From the NCBI GenBank assembly GCA_023663825.1, contig JAMPGQ010000010.1:1-44668 (forward strand): DNA of 44,668 bases, read 5' to 3'. Shown here piece after piece: positions 20,400 through 28,636 of the stretch (position 1 is its first letter; each line of letters opens with the position of its first letter). Source of the DNA: Anaeroplasma bactoclasticum. Its GTDB lineage: Bacteria; Bacillota_I; Bacilli_A; Acholeplasmatales; Anaeroplasmataceae. Under the pieces are notes generated by a model. The model was not told the origin of the DNA. It did not search any database and saw only the letters and a list, made by a program, of their open reading frames with translations. A program made the translations under genes and the position numbers.

Positions 20400-22211
20400 T
20401 TATTTTCCGAAAATATGTGTAAGAGCCAATAAAAAAGCACCATTTCCTGGCAAATATATTGGTAATTCCTGCTTAGGAAATTGAGGGTTATGTCCATTAA
20501 TTAGATATGTATTTTTTGCAAGATTTATTTTTAAAAGCCTAATCGCAAGTTCTTTATTTCCTAACCGATTTGCAACCATAGAAAGTATTGGAAAATCCCA
20601 ACCCCATACAGCATCTAAATTCCAGTATTTTAAGATTTTGTAGAGTGTATTTTCAATTATCTTAGGATTTACTATACTGCTTTTAAAATAGGAATACATC
20701 CCAACCATCATAGGATGATCATAATTATATTCTGTATAGGTAGTACTACATCCCAAATATGCTTCATAACAATCATTTTGTATTTCTAATGGGGCATGAT
20801 TTTTAATAATATCATCTAGCATAGAGGTGTCATATGTAAACTGATATTCCTTCTTCCAACGCTTGAATATTTCAAAGGCATGAATTGTATAGCATTCCTC
20901 AAATATAGGAGTATCACAATCATAGTCAACATTTTCATTCACAGGAATAAGGGGTGAATCTAGATGATATTTCCCATCTTTTAAATAATAAAAACTAACC
21001 ATAAAATCAATCAAGCCTTTTAACATAGGCATCCATTCTTCTAAATCAAGAGCCATTTTATCTTGATGAAGAATTTCATCTAACATAATGAAAAGATGTG
21101 GCATTTGCCATATTAATAAGCACCCTATATTAGATGGCGTGTCTTTCCCTCTAAAATCTGTCATTTTAGGCAAACGTATGCCACAATACCCTTGTTCTTC
21201 TGCTCTAATTTTTGCAGAATCATAAAGCGATAAATACCATTTTAACGATGGTAAAACATAAGAATATAAACCAAAACGAATTAGCCCCAAATGATGCAAA
21301 AGATGCATCTCTAAATGAAACTTACCATACCATGAATTACACGTGAGTCCTGTTTCAGCAGGTGGATAAATGCCTAAAGTATTGACTTTCATTAAATATA
21401 AAGATAATACCATTCTACGATTCAATTCATCATCCTCTGTATCTATAGACCTTGCTTTTTCAAAATATTCTCCCATTGCAAAATCATCCTCAAAATCCCC
21501 ATCTAAGGATAGTATGAGCATTGAACTATTTTCAATTAGAAAGGATAGTTCCTTTCTTTTCATATTTGTTTTATAAAATACCACATAATCAACGATGTCC
21601 TCTTGACGATAAATTTTGGCATCATCTATCGTATAGTTTTCATCTATTCCTATTCCACAATACTTTCCAGAGTCTGGATTCAAAAAAAGACAACATATAG
21701 ATAATCCTTTTAATTTTGTTTCTATTTTTATTATAAGATTATTATGATTTTGAGGAATTTTAGTTTCAACAACAACCTTCTCATTCCTATAACAAAATTC
21801 ACTTTTGATTCTTCCCTCATAAAGATATAAATGCTGATTAATCTTTGTTATACTTTCAGGATTCACAGGATTTCCATCATCACATAAAACAAGTTTAAAG
21901 ATATCAAATTTAAAAACATCGTCTCTAAAGGAATCATAATCCTTCGATGAGACATCTGTCATATAAGAAATAGTTTGATGATTCGAAGCCTTTTGGTATG
22001 CTTTATATGGTAGTTCCCCTTGAATGTCTCTTTCTCCCCAATGATAATTACTTAATGTACATAAGGGAATTGTAGTATACTCCTTATAAAAGGTTTGTAA
22101 TCCTGTAACATCACATGTAAAAGCAAAATTTCCATTTCCAATTGTTAAAGGATTTTTAGGATCATATGATGTATGAATAATATCAAATTTTTTAATGAAA
22201 CTTTCCTTCAT
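20400..22211 (-). CDS. Putative cytoplasmic (alpha/alpha)6 glycosidase, family not assigned
   Basis: 603 aa, no signal peptide. The N-terminus carries PLTIGNGNFAFTCDVTGLQTF, resembling the beta-sandwich of GH65/GH95-like proteins. The C-terminal two thirds look like an alpha-barrel with NSWYGKFHLEMHLLHH (near residue 295), a segment that often holds the catalytic or substrate residues in this clan, and WGWDFP near 545. I cannot name a CAZy family or substrate. ATG 22211 fits the AGAGAT ribosome site better than ATG 22220. The promoter is at 22,232-22,260. Proximity to pectin genes is suggestive only. Confidence 0.65.
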   Translation of the reverse strand: MKESFIKKFDIIHTSYDPKNPLTIGNGNFAFTCDVTGLQTFYKEYTTIPLCTLSNYHWGERDIQGELPYKAYQKASNHQTISYMTDVSSKDYDSFRDDVFKFDIFKLVLCDDGNPVNPESITKINQHLYLYEGRIKSEFCYRNEKVVVETKIPQNHNNLIIKIETKLKGLSICCLFLNPDSGKYCGIGIDENYTIDDAKIYRQEDIVDYVVFYKTNMKRKELSFLIENSSMLILSLDGDFEDDFAMGEYFEKARSIDTEDDELNRRMVLSLYLMKVNTLGIYPPAETGLTCNSWYGKFHLEMHLLHHLGLIRFGLYSYVLPSLKWYLSLYDSAKIRAEEQGYCGIRLPKMTDFRGKDTPSNIGCLLIWQMPHLFIMLDEILHQDKMALDLEEWMPMLKGLIDFMVSFYYLKDGKYHLDSPLIPVNENVDYDCDTPIFEECYTIHAFEIFKRWKKEYQFTYDTSMLDDIIKNHAPLEIQNDCYEAYLGCSTTYTEYNYDHPMMVGMYSYFKSSIVNPKIIENTLYKILKYWNLDAVWGWDFPILSMVANRLGNKELAIRLLKINLAKNTYLINGHNPQFPKQELPIYLPGNGAFLLALTHIFGK

Positions 22212-22231
22212 TTTTATCATCTCTTTTCATA

Positions 22232-22260
22232 ATCATAACACAGAATAAAGTTAAAATCAA
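22232..22260 (-). promoter_or_regulatory. Sigma-A promoter of the putative glycosidase gene
   Basis: TTGATT (22260-22255), 17 bases, TATGAT (22237-22232) on the minus strand. No cre-like site is seen here, unlike the two pectin operons. Confidence 0.6.
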
Positions 22261-22332
22261 TTTATATGATTTTGTTTTTCCCACATAGACATTATCTAAG
22301 GAATGTGGTAAAATCAAAAATGAGGTGTTAAA

Positions 22333-23334
22333 ATGAGAATCCTTGACATTATTGTCCCCCAGTATCTTGAAGACGAAAAAATGATTGAACGTTTATTAAC
22401 TTCTATTAATAATCAAACTGGTATTGATTTTAAGAATATCGGCATTATTATCATAAATGATTGTTCTAATATAAAAACCAGCAAAAAATTAGTAAATCAA
22501 TTTCCTAATTTAAACGTTGATCTTCTAGAAAACAAAACAAATATGGGACCAGGGCTGACCAGACAAGCTGGTATTGATTTTTCATCTGCAGAATATATAA
22601 CTTTTTTAGATGCAGATGACACATATTATTCCAATGATTGTCTACAAAAAGTATTATCCATTTTATCTACAAAACCAGATATAGTTCTTACAAAGTGGAT
22701 GGAAGAGTATAAAGCCAATAATCAAATAAAAAATATATTGCATGATTCTGACATTATATATTTACATGGAAAATTCATAAAAAGAAGTTATTTAATTGAA
22801 AAAAATATAAGATTCAATTCGCTACTACGATTGCATGAGGATTCTTATTTTTCGACTTTACTACTATTGACCGCTTCTACTCCTTATAGATCCGAAATCA
22901 TTACAAATTATTGGCGCTATAGAAATTCAAGTTTAGTAAGAAAACAACTCAAATATCATTATTTAGTACATTCTTTTCCTGATTTACTAACTTCAAACAA
23001 AGAACTAGTAAAAGAATTAAAGAACAGAAATTGTAAATCTACAATGGAGTACCTTGTAAAATCTTTTACTTATCTTTATTGTGTATTGTGTTCCTATCTT
23101 TTTGCAGATAAAAAAGATAAAACTCTTCAAAGATTAAAAAAAGAAAACGAAAAAGAATTCTTCAATTATCTTTGCAACAATTTAGAAGTATTTGAAAAGC
23201 TTCCTTCTAACATAATAGGACAATATATGAATCAACAAATACAGGTTTTTAAAAAGACAATATCCAATTTAAATTTCACAGAATCTTGGCAAGATTTTAT
23301 AACTCGGTTAACAAACATGTATACAGATGAATAA
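22333..23334 (+). CDS. Family 2 glycosyltransferase
   Basis: 333 aa GT-A fold enzyme transferring sugar from a nucleotide donor. The N-terminal IIVPQYLEDEKMIERLLTS, INDCS and the DADD metal site at 93-96 are typical. An HEDSYF segment near residue 168 carries the likely catalytic acidic pair. No membrane helices, and no partner cell-wall or capsule genes are nearby, so the acceptor is unknown. The GAGGTG ribosome site is well placed before ATG 22333. A possible promoter is TAGACA (22286-22291), 17 bases, TAAAAT (22309-22314), overlapping a CCACAT/ATGTGG inverted repeat at 22281-22308. It is the only plus-strand gene in this stretch. Confidence 0.85.
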   Translation: MRILDIIVPQYLEDEKMIERLLTSINNQTGIDFKNIGIIIINDCSNIKTSKKLVNQFPNLNVDLLENKTNMGPGLTRQAGIDFSSAEYITFLDADDTYYSNDCLQKVLSILSTKPDIVLTKWMEEYKANNQIKNILHDSDIIYLHGKFIKRSYLIEKNIRFNSLLRLHEDSYFSTLLLLTASTPYRSEIITNYWRYRNSSLVRKQLKYHYLVHSFPDLLTSNKELVKELKNRNCKSTMEYLVKSFTYLYCVLCSYLFADKKDKTLQRLKKENEKEFFNYLCNNLEVFEKLPSNIIGQYMNQQIQVFKKTISNLNFTESWQDFITRLTNMYTDE

Positions 23335-23373
23335 AGACCTATCTGCAATCCTTAAGCAAATAGGTCTTTTTTT
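23335..23373. terminator. Terminator between convergent genes
   Basis: AGACCTAT (23335-23342) pairs with ATAGGTCT (23360-23367) and is followed by seven Ts on the plus strand. In the reverse direction the T-run is shorter, but it may also end the pectin transporter operon. Confidence 0.8.
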
Positions 23374-23374
23374 C

Positions 23375-24913
23375 TTAAATTTCTTTATATTGATTTACGA
23401 ATTTTTTTACTACCTTTTCTTTCTTGAAATTAGAAAAAGATACATTTTTTATTGTAACAGAATTCACATAATTAAATATCAATCCTTCACCACTCATTGG
23501 CTCTAAGAAATCCATCATTGCAGGAATCGCTTCGACTGTATTGCAAGCATAATTAAACTTTATATTTTCAATCAATATAGATTCAATTGGAGCCTCTGGA
23601 AGGCCATAGAATGTTCCAGCAGCAACATTGACATTATTACATTCAATATTTTTAAATTCGAATTTTCCTAAATACGGGGTGCGATCATCAATAGGAAGCT
23701 TCTCTTTTGTATATACATACTTAGAATGACCATCTGGATCACAGTAGTAAAACATATTTATGACAAGAGGAGTTAAAACATTATCCATCTTTATATTTTC
23801 AAATTTGATACCATCAATAATCGCATCTTTTCCTCTTCCACGTCTTGTTTTGATTCTAAGACCACGATCAGTTTGATTAAATAAACATTGTGAAACATTA
23901 ATGTTTTTAATTCCACCGCTCATTTCACTACCTAGCACTACAGCACCATGACCAAAGTTCATAGAACAATTCCTTATATTGAAATTTGAAGATGGCTTTT
24001 TAAATTTTCTACCCATAAAAATTTTCCCAGACTTAATTGCGATGCAATCATCCCCAACACTAAAATACACTCCAATAATATCCACCTTGTCGCAAGATTC
24101 AGGATCGCAGCCATCTGTATTAGGAGAATTTTTAGGACTAACAAGTCTCATATCAATAAAACGAATCTCTTCTGAAAAATAAGGATGTAAGTTCCATGAA
24201 GGAGTATTTGTAACCATAACACCTTGGAAAGAAACATTTTTGCAATGATTTAAAAATACACCTCTAGGTCTCCAAGCAATTCTTTTAGTACGAACATCAA
24301 CCCACCAATCTGCATTTTGAGCATTTCCATCAATGATTCCTTTACCTATAATCTTTATATTTTCAACGTTGATTCCAGTAATAATACTAGCGAAGCAATC
24401 TAATGGATTCCCTTCCCAAGATCCAAGATTATATTCATCCTTTTCATCAGAAGTATATATCATACCTGGAAGAACAGGATAATGAGAACGATCAACATCA
24501 CCAATTAATCTCGCATTTTCATCTAACTCAATTGTAATATTACTTCTTAAAAGGATTGGTCCTGTATAATATTCTCCTGCAGGAAAATAGACTCTACCCT
24601 GATTCGGACAAGCATATATACATGCTTGAATAAAATTGGTGTCAATTGACTTCCCATCCCCTTTAGCTCCAAAATCTTTTACATTTAAACAAACATATTC
24701 ATAATCTGTTGTAAAAGTTTTTACTACGCCATTTATGGAAATTTCGTATTTAGTGCTCGGTTTTAGATTATAAATCGAATAGACATTCGTAGTTATATTT
24801 TCTGCTACACAAATGTTATTCATATAGATATTATATGGTGAGGTATTATATACTTCTTTATTTTGAAGTTCAATCGTAACGCTTGTAGAACTTTGAAATA
24901 TGATATCAAACAT
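23375..24913 (-). CDS. GH28 polygalacturonase, probably cytoplasmic exo-type
   Basis: 512 aa, hydrolyses alpha-1,4-galacturonan. A fibronectin-III-like N-terminal domain (about 1-72) precedes the right-handed beta-helix. All GH28 signatures are present: NTDG (265-268), GDD (287-289), GHG (321-323) and RIK (353-355). No signal peptide is visible, as in intracellular exo-polygalacturonases such as Thermotoga PelB, so it likely acts on imported oligogalacturonides. ATG 24913 is nine bases from GAGGAG; a TTG at 24922 is too close. It overlaps the previous gene by eight bases and ends the transporter operon. Confidence 0.93.
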   Translation of the reverse strand: MFDIIFQSSTSVTIELQNKEVYNTSPYNIYMNNICVAENITTNVYSIYNLKPSTKYEISINGVVKTFTTDYEYVCLNVKDFGAKGDGKSIDTNFIQACIYACPNQGRVYFPAGEYYTGPILLRSNITIELDENARLIGDVDRSHYPVLPGMIYTSDEKDEYNLGSWEGNPLDCFASIITGINVENIKIIGKGIIDGNAQNADWWVDVRTKRIAWRPRGVFLNHCKNVSFQGVMVTNTPSWNLHPYFSEEIRFIDMRLVSPKNSPNTDGCDPESCDKVDIIGVYFSVGDDCIAIKSGKIFMGRKFKKPSSNFNIRNCSMNFGHGAVVLGSEMSGGIKNINVSQCLFNQTDRGLRIKTRRGRGKDAIIDGIKFENIKMDNVLTPLVINMFYYCDPDGHSKYVYTKEKLPIDDRTPYLGKFEFKNIECNNVNVAAGTFYGLPEAPIESILIENIKFNYACNTVEAIPAMMDFLEPMSGEGLIFNYVNSVTIKNVSFSNFKKEKVVKKFVNQYKEI

Positions 24914-25493
24914 CTTCTTCAACTCCTCTTGATTCTCTTTTATATTTTACCCTTTCTTTTATATCCAAAATCGTGTCCTTAATAAATAAGAATATAAAGT
25001 CTACGATAATATAAAATAATGCATAAGAAAATGGTTCAATTCCATAATTGGTCATACCAAACGGATTAAGTATCAAACCATGTATTCCTAGAAAGTAAAC
25101 TATAAAATACAAAATGAATGATAATAAAAAATTATAAGCAAGAGCTATTGGAAATGATATAAAACCTTTGAAATTTATCATATTATAACGATAAACCTTA
25201 TTTTTCCTATTATACATCATCCGCACTGATGGACGAACAATATAATTAGAAAACAATGCCAAAAATAGTCCAATTAAAATTATTATAGCTATATCTATAG
25301 CAAATACCTGCTCACCAGTAACTTCCTTGTTTTCTCCTAAATTAAGACCATCACAAGAAATCACACTAAAGAAAATGGCAGCCGCAGCTGCCCAATACTT
25401 TAGTAAAAGAATAATGAGCCAAGAAGGAATTTTGGAGATTTTATCAGCCATATTTGTTTTCTCTGAAATGTCCTTTTTTCTATTTTTCTTCAT
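24906..25493 (-). CDS. Small polytopic membrane protein, pectin importer operon (fifth)
   Basis: 195 aa, not recognised. A polar charged N-terminus is followed by about four hydrophobic helices (roughly 27-45, 63-86, 110-135 and 150-172) and a basic tail. Its ATG overlaps the stop of the preceding membrane-protein gene (TAATG) and its own stop overlaps the GH28 start, so it is tightly co-translated. No ABC EAA loop or RDD-type signature. A role as accessory or membrane-scaffold subunit of the importer is inference from position. Confidence 0.75.
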   Translation of the reverse strand: MKKNRKKDISEKTNMADKISKIPSWLIILLLKYWAAAAAIFFSVISCDGLNLGENKEVTGEQVFAIDIAIIILIGLFLALFSNYIVRPSVRMMYNRKNKVYRYNMINFKGFISFPIALAYNFLLSFILYFIVYFLGIHGLILNPFGMTNYGIEPFSYALFYIIVDFIFLFIKDTILDIKERVKYKRESRGVEEDV

Positions 25494-26110
25494 TAAAATT
25501 TTACCTTTTTATATTCCTTATTTCTTCTAAAGTATCCTAAAATACATCCTGCAATTGAACATCCAATAGCTAGAACAACACATATAATTGACATTATAAC
25601 ATTAATATCTAATTCTAATGGATTCTTCAAATCAACTTTACCTGTCTTTACTAATACAAAGGAATTTATAATGCTATAAATCCATAGAATACCAAATATG
25701 GTAATAATTAATGAACATACTGCAGAAATAATTACGGATCCTAAGTTTCTTTTCGAACTTAATCCCACACCATTAAAAATGTTTATACATCCTAATAAAA
25801 CCATTATAAACATATAAAACCCAGATAAATCGGGAGTCCCATCTTGAACAACGAAACGTACTTTAGAATGGAATTCCAAAAAGAATCCGATAAATAATCC
25901 TGGTAAAGCTACTAAAATACCTGCTAATTTACATGGGTTATACTTAAATGTATCTAAGAATGATAACCAAACATTTAGAATGTATTTTTTAAAGGAAAAG
26001 CCTTCTTTTTTATTTTCATCCGAATTAGATGGTGTATTAACTTGTTCAACCTGTTGTGTTTCTTGATTTACTACTTCATCTTGAACAACTTCTTCTAATT
26101 TTTCATTCAT
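25493..26110 (-). CDS. Small polytopic membrane protein, pectin importer operon (fourth)
   Basis: 205 aa, not recognised. The first about 45 residues are acidic and Gln/Val-rich and look disordered and cytoplasmic. Four hydrophobic helices follow (about 62-80, 92-115, 123-150 and 170-192) with a basic C-terminus (YFRRNKEYKKVKF). It lies ten bases after the ATPase gene. No enzymatic or transport motif is seen. Confidence 0.75.
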   Translation of the reverse strand: MNEKLEEVVQDEVVNQETQQVEQVNTPSNSDENKKEGFSFKKYILNVWLSFLDTFKYNPCKLAGILVALPGLFIGFFLEFHSKVRFVVQDGTPDLSGFYMFIMVLLGCINIFNGVGLSSKRNLGSVIISAVCSLIITIFGILWIYSIINSFVLVKTGKVDLKNPLELDINVIMSIICVVLAIGCSIAGCILGYFRRNKEYKKVKF

Positions 26111-26120
26111 ACATCATCAC

Positions 26121-27248
26121 CTACCTAATTCTAACTTCTGTTTCTTTATCAAAGAAAAGAATTTTATCCTTCTTAAAACATGCTTTGATTTTTGAGTCTG
26201 TAATTTGATCTCTACCATCTGCTTTAGCAATAATTCTTTCACCACCAAAGGTTCCATACACTAATTTATATGAGCCCAAGAATTCAAAATAGTCAACTTC
26301 AATTTCAAAAACCTGCCCTGAATTAGCTTTTAAAGAATTATCATCAATAAATACATAGTCTGGTCTAGAAGCCATAATCACTTCTTTACCTGCATATTCT
26401 TTAAGAATACTTTTTAATTCTGGAGTTAATTCTATTTCTACACCAGAAGTATGAATAAACTTTGTGCATTTTTCATCAATAGAACCATTGTAAAAATTAC
26501 ATGGTGGAGTTCCAATAAATCCTGCTACAAAGACATTTTCTGGATGTTCAAACATTTCTTTAGGTGTAGCAATTTGCTGAACATAGCCATCTTTCATAAT
26601 AACAATTCTTGTCGCTAAAGTTAAGGCCTCAATTTGATCATGGGTTACGTAAATAAATGTAGCCCCTAAACGCTCATGCAATTCTAGTAATTCCTTACGC
26701 ATTGAACCACGCAATTTTGCATCTAAATTTGAGAGAGGCTCATCAAGCAAGAATACAACAGGGTTACGTACGATTGCACGTCCTACTGCAACTCTCTGTC
26801 TTTGTCCACCAGATAATTGCTTTGGCTTACGATTTAAATATGGAATCAAACCTAACACTGTAGCAGCATACATTACTTGCTTATGAATGACAACTGGGTC
26901 TGTCTTACGAATTGTAAGAGAAAACGCCAAATTTTGATAAACTGTCATGTGTGCATATAATGCATAATTTTGGAATACCATTGCAATATCTCTATCCTTA
27001 GGTGCAACATCATTTACACGTTTTCCATTAATAATAAGATCACCTGAACTAATTTCTTCTAGACCTGCAATCATACGTAACGTAGTCGATTTGCCACATC
27101 CAGAAGGTCCAGCTAATACAATAAAGTCACCCTTTTTAATTTCCATATTGAAATCATATACAGCATGAAAACCATTTGGATATACTTTGTTAATGTCTTT
27201 TAATATTACGTCAGAGGCAATTTGATTTTCATTAATATTTTCCATCAT
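26121..27248 (-). CDS. Carbohydrate ABC transporter ATPase, MsmX/UgpC type
   Basis: 375 aa. Walker A GPSGCGKST (47-55), Q-loop FQNYALYAH, signature LSGGQ (145-149), Walker B VFLLDE (165-170) and switch H203 are all intact. The C-terminal about 130 residues form the TOBE/MalK-type regulatory domain. LplB/LplC-type importers of Firmicutes usually borrow a shared MsmX encoded elsewhere; here the ATPase sits inside the operon between two pairs of membrane proteins. ATG 27248 or 27245 are both possible. Confidence 0.95.
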   Translation of the reverse strand: MMENINENQIASDVILKDINKVYPNGFHAVYDFNMEIKKGDFIVLAGPSGCGKSTTLRMIAGLEEISSGDLIINGKRVNDVAPKDRDIAMVFQNYALYAHMTVYQNLAFSLTIRKTDPVVIHKQVMYAATVLGLIPYLNRKPKQLSGGQRQRVAVGRAIVRNPVVFLLDEPLSNLDAKLRGSMRKELLELHERLGATFIYVTHDQIEALTLATRIVIMKDGYVQQIATPKEMFEHPENVFVAGFIGTPPCNFYNGSIDEKCTKFIHTSGVEIELTPELKSILKEYAGKEVIMASRPDYVFIDDNSLKANSGQVFEIEVDYFEFLGSYKLVYGTFGGERIIAKADGRDQITDSKIKACFKKDKILFFDKETEVRIR

Positions 27249-27250
27249 TT

Positions 27251-27841
27251 TTATACCCCCTTTGTTGTATCTTGTGTAGCTATGAAATTAGCATATTTTT
27301 GTGCCTTTGCAATGCCAATAATACCAGCTAAAATGAAACATGCTGCTGCACATCCTAAGAAGACCATTGCAGTGATCCCTCTAAAGTAACCATCCATCCA
27401 TAAATATGAATTTCTTAGGTAAGATCCTGTGATAGTAGGTCCGAGCTTTCCAGTTATCTGCTTGCCTGAATCAAGATACTTTGCATAATCAACAATCAAA
27501 GTCAAGGGACCCCATAATATTCTTAAACCACATACAACACCAATACCTATCAATACAATGCTATACTCTTTAGAATAAGCCTTTACTTTTTCAATAGATA
27601 AAAACCCAAACAATAAAATAATAATATTCATTAATATTTTAATGATTACTGTAAAATCCCATGCTAGTGAATTAAGCACTAAGAAAGCTGCTAATATACT
27701 AAACATTATGGCAAGCATACCTAATTTATATGATAATGAGTTCGTACGATAACGCATCATCTCTCCTTCAAGATTATTTACGTTATAATATACTTTTTCA
27801 GTACTCTCTACAACTCTATTATTTTCTACTTTATTACGCAT
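27251..27841 (-). CDS. Small polytopic membrane protein, pectin importer operon (third)
   Basis: 196 aa, not recognised. A charged N-terminus of about 38 residues is followed by helices at about 42-62, 66-84, 91-113 and 155-180, with a 35-residue loop before the last containing KLGPTITGSYLRNSYLW. ATG 27841 (MRNKVENN) is nine bases from AGGTGG; a TTG at 27850 would overlap the ribosome site. It overlaps the preceding gene by eight bases. Confidence 0.75.
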   Translation of the reverse strand: MRNKVENNRVVESTEKVYYNVNNLEGEMMRYRTNSLSYKLGMLAIMFSILAAFLVLNSLAWDFTVIIKILMNIIILLFGFLSIEKVKAYSKEYSIVLIGIGVVCGLRILWGPLTLIVDYAKYLDSGKQITGKLGPTITGSYLRNSYLWMDGYFRGITAMVFLGCAAACFILAGIIGIAKAQKYANFIATQDTTKGV

Positions 27842-28538
27842 TCTCTTCAACCACCTTTCCTTGTGCTAATTCTTTTTGGGTAGCTAGGTAGCGATATACA
27901 TTATATGCTATTAATAGTCCACAAACTACAATAAACACAATAAGAATAACACCAAAGATAATTAGTGGGGTAGAATTTATCTTAAACGCCGAAGTATCAC
28001 GTGGTGAAGCCATATATTGTGTAACTGCACTTTCAAAAGCCACTTGATTTCCAAGAGCTCCCCAATTGATCATATCATAGTTTTTTGACAAGGTTCCTAT
28101 AGGTAGGAATACAAATACTAATGCTACAATAGACATTATAATGGAGACTGCAGGACATGCAACACCTGATACTAAATTTGAGATATAATATTTTTTTCTA
28201 GATAAATTGGAGCATATTGCCATGATTACAAGCATAACTAATGCCACAACCCCAACCATCATAAACATATTGTTTGCCAGTTGTAATTCATTATTAAAAT
28301 TATATAGTGTTTGATACAAACTATCAAAAGAAATATTTGTGCGATTGCAAAACAATACCAAATTTTCATTTTGCGTTTTTATTGAAGTTACCAATCCATC
28401 AAGCACTTCTTGATTATAGTTCACTGCAGTATCATTATAAGGAGTAACGAAAAAGCATGCAGCTACTATAAAGAAAAATCCGAATACACCAAATATTAAA
28501 TAAAACAATTTGGCATGTTTTTTTAGAAATTGAGCCAT
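27834..28538 (-). CDS. Small polytopic membrane protein, pectin importer operon (second)
   Basis: 234 aa, not recognised. Helices at about 11-31, 88-110, 122-150 and 191-217. A loop of about 55 residues between the first two helices and another of about 40 between the last two are predicted outside, by the positive-inside rule with basic KKHAK at the N-terminus. It is separated from the solute-binding protein gene by a 98-base gap with a large hairpin. Confidence 0.75.
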   Translation of the reverse strand: MAQFLKKHAKLFYLIFGVFGFFFIVAACFFVTPYNDTAVNYNQEVLDGLVTSIKTQNENLVLFCNRTNISFDSLYQTLYNFNNELQLANNMFMMVGVVALVMLVIMAICSNLSRKKYYISNLVSGVACPAVSIIMSIVALVFVFLPIGTLSKNYDMINWGALGNQVAFESAVTQYMASPRDTSAFKINSTPLIIFGVILIVFIVVCGLLIAYNVYRYLATQKELAQGKVVEENA

Positions 28539-28553
28539 AAATACCCTCCAATC

Positions 28554-28602
28554 AAGTATTTTCTAGAAGGATGAACCTCTAATGTACATCCTTCTAGAAT
28601 AC
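28554..28602 (-). repeat. Large hairpin between solute-binding protein gene and downstream genes
   Basis: TCTAGAAGGATG (28562-28573) and CATCCTTCTAGA (28587-28598) are perfect inverted arms, extended outward by GTATT with a two-base bulge; the loop is 13 bases. On the minus strand no T-run follows, so I read it as an mRNA 3'-end protector or processing site that keeps the binding-protein message abundant. Confidence 0.7.
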
Positions 28603-28636
28603 TCAAAAATTTTATTTTTTTAATAGAATAACTTTT

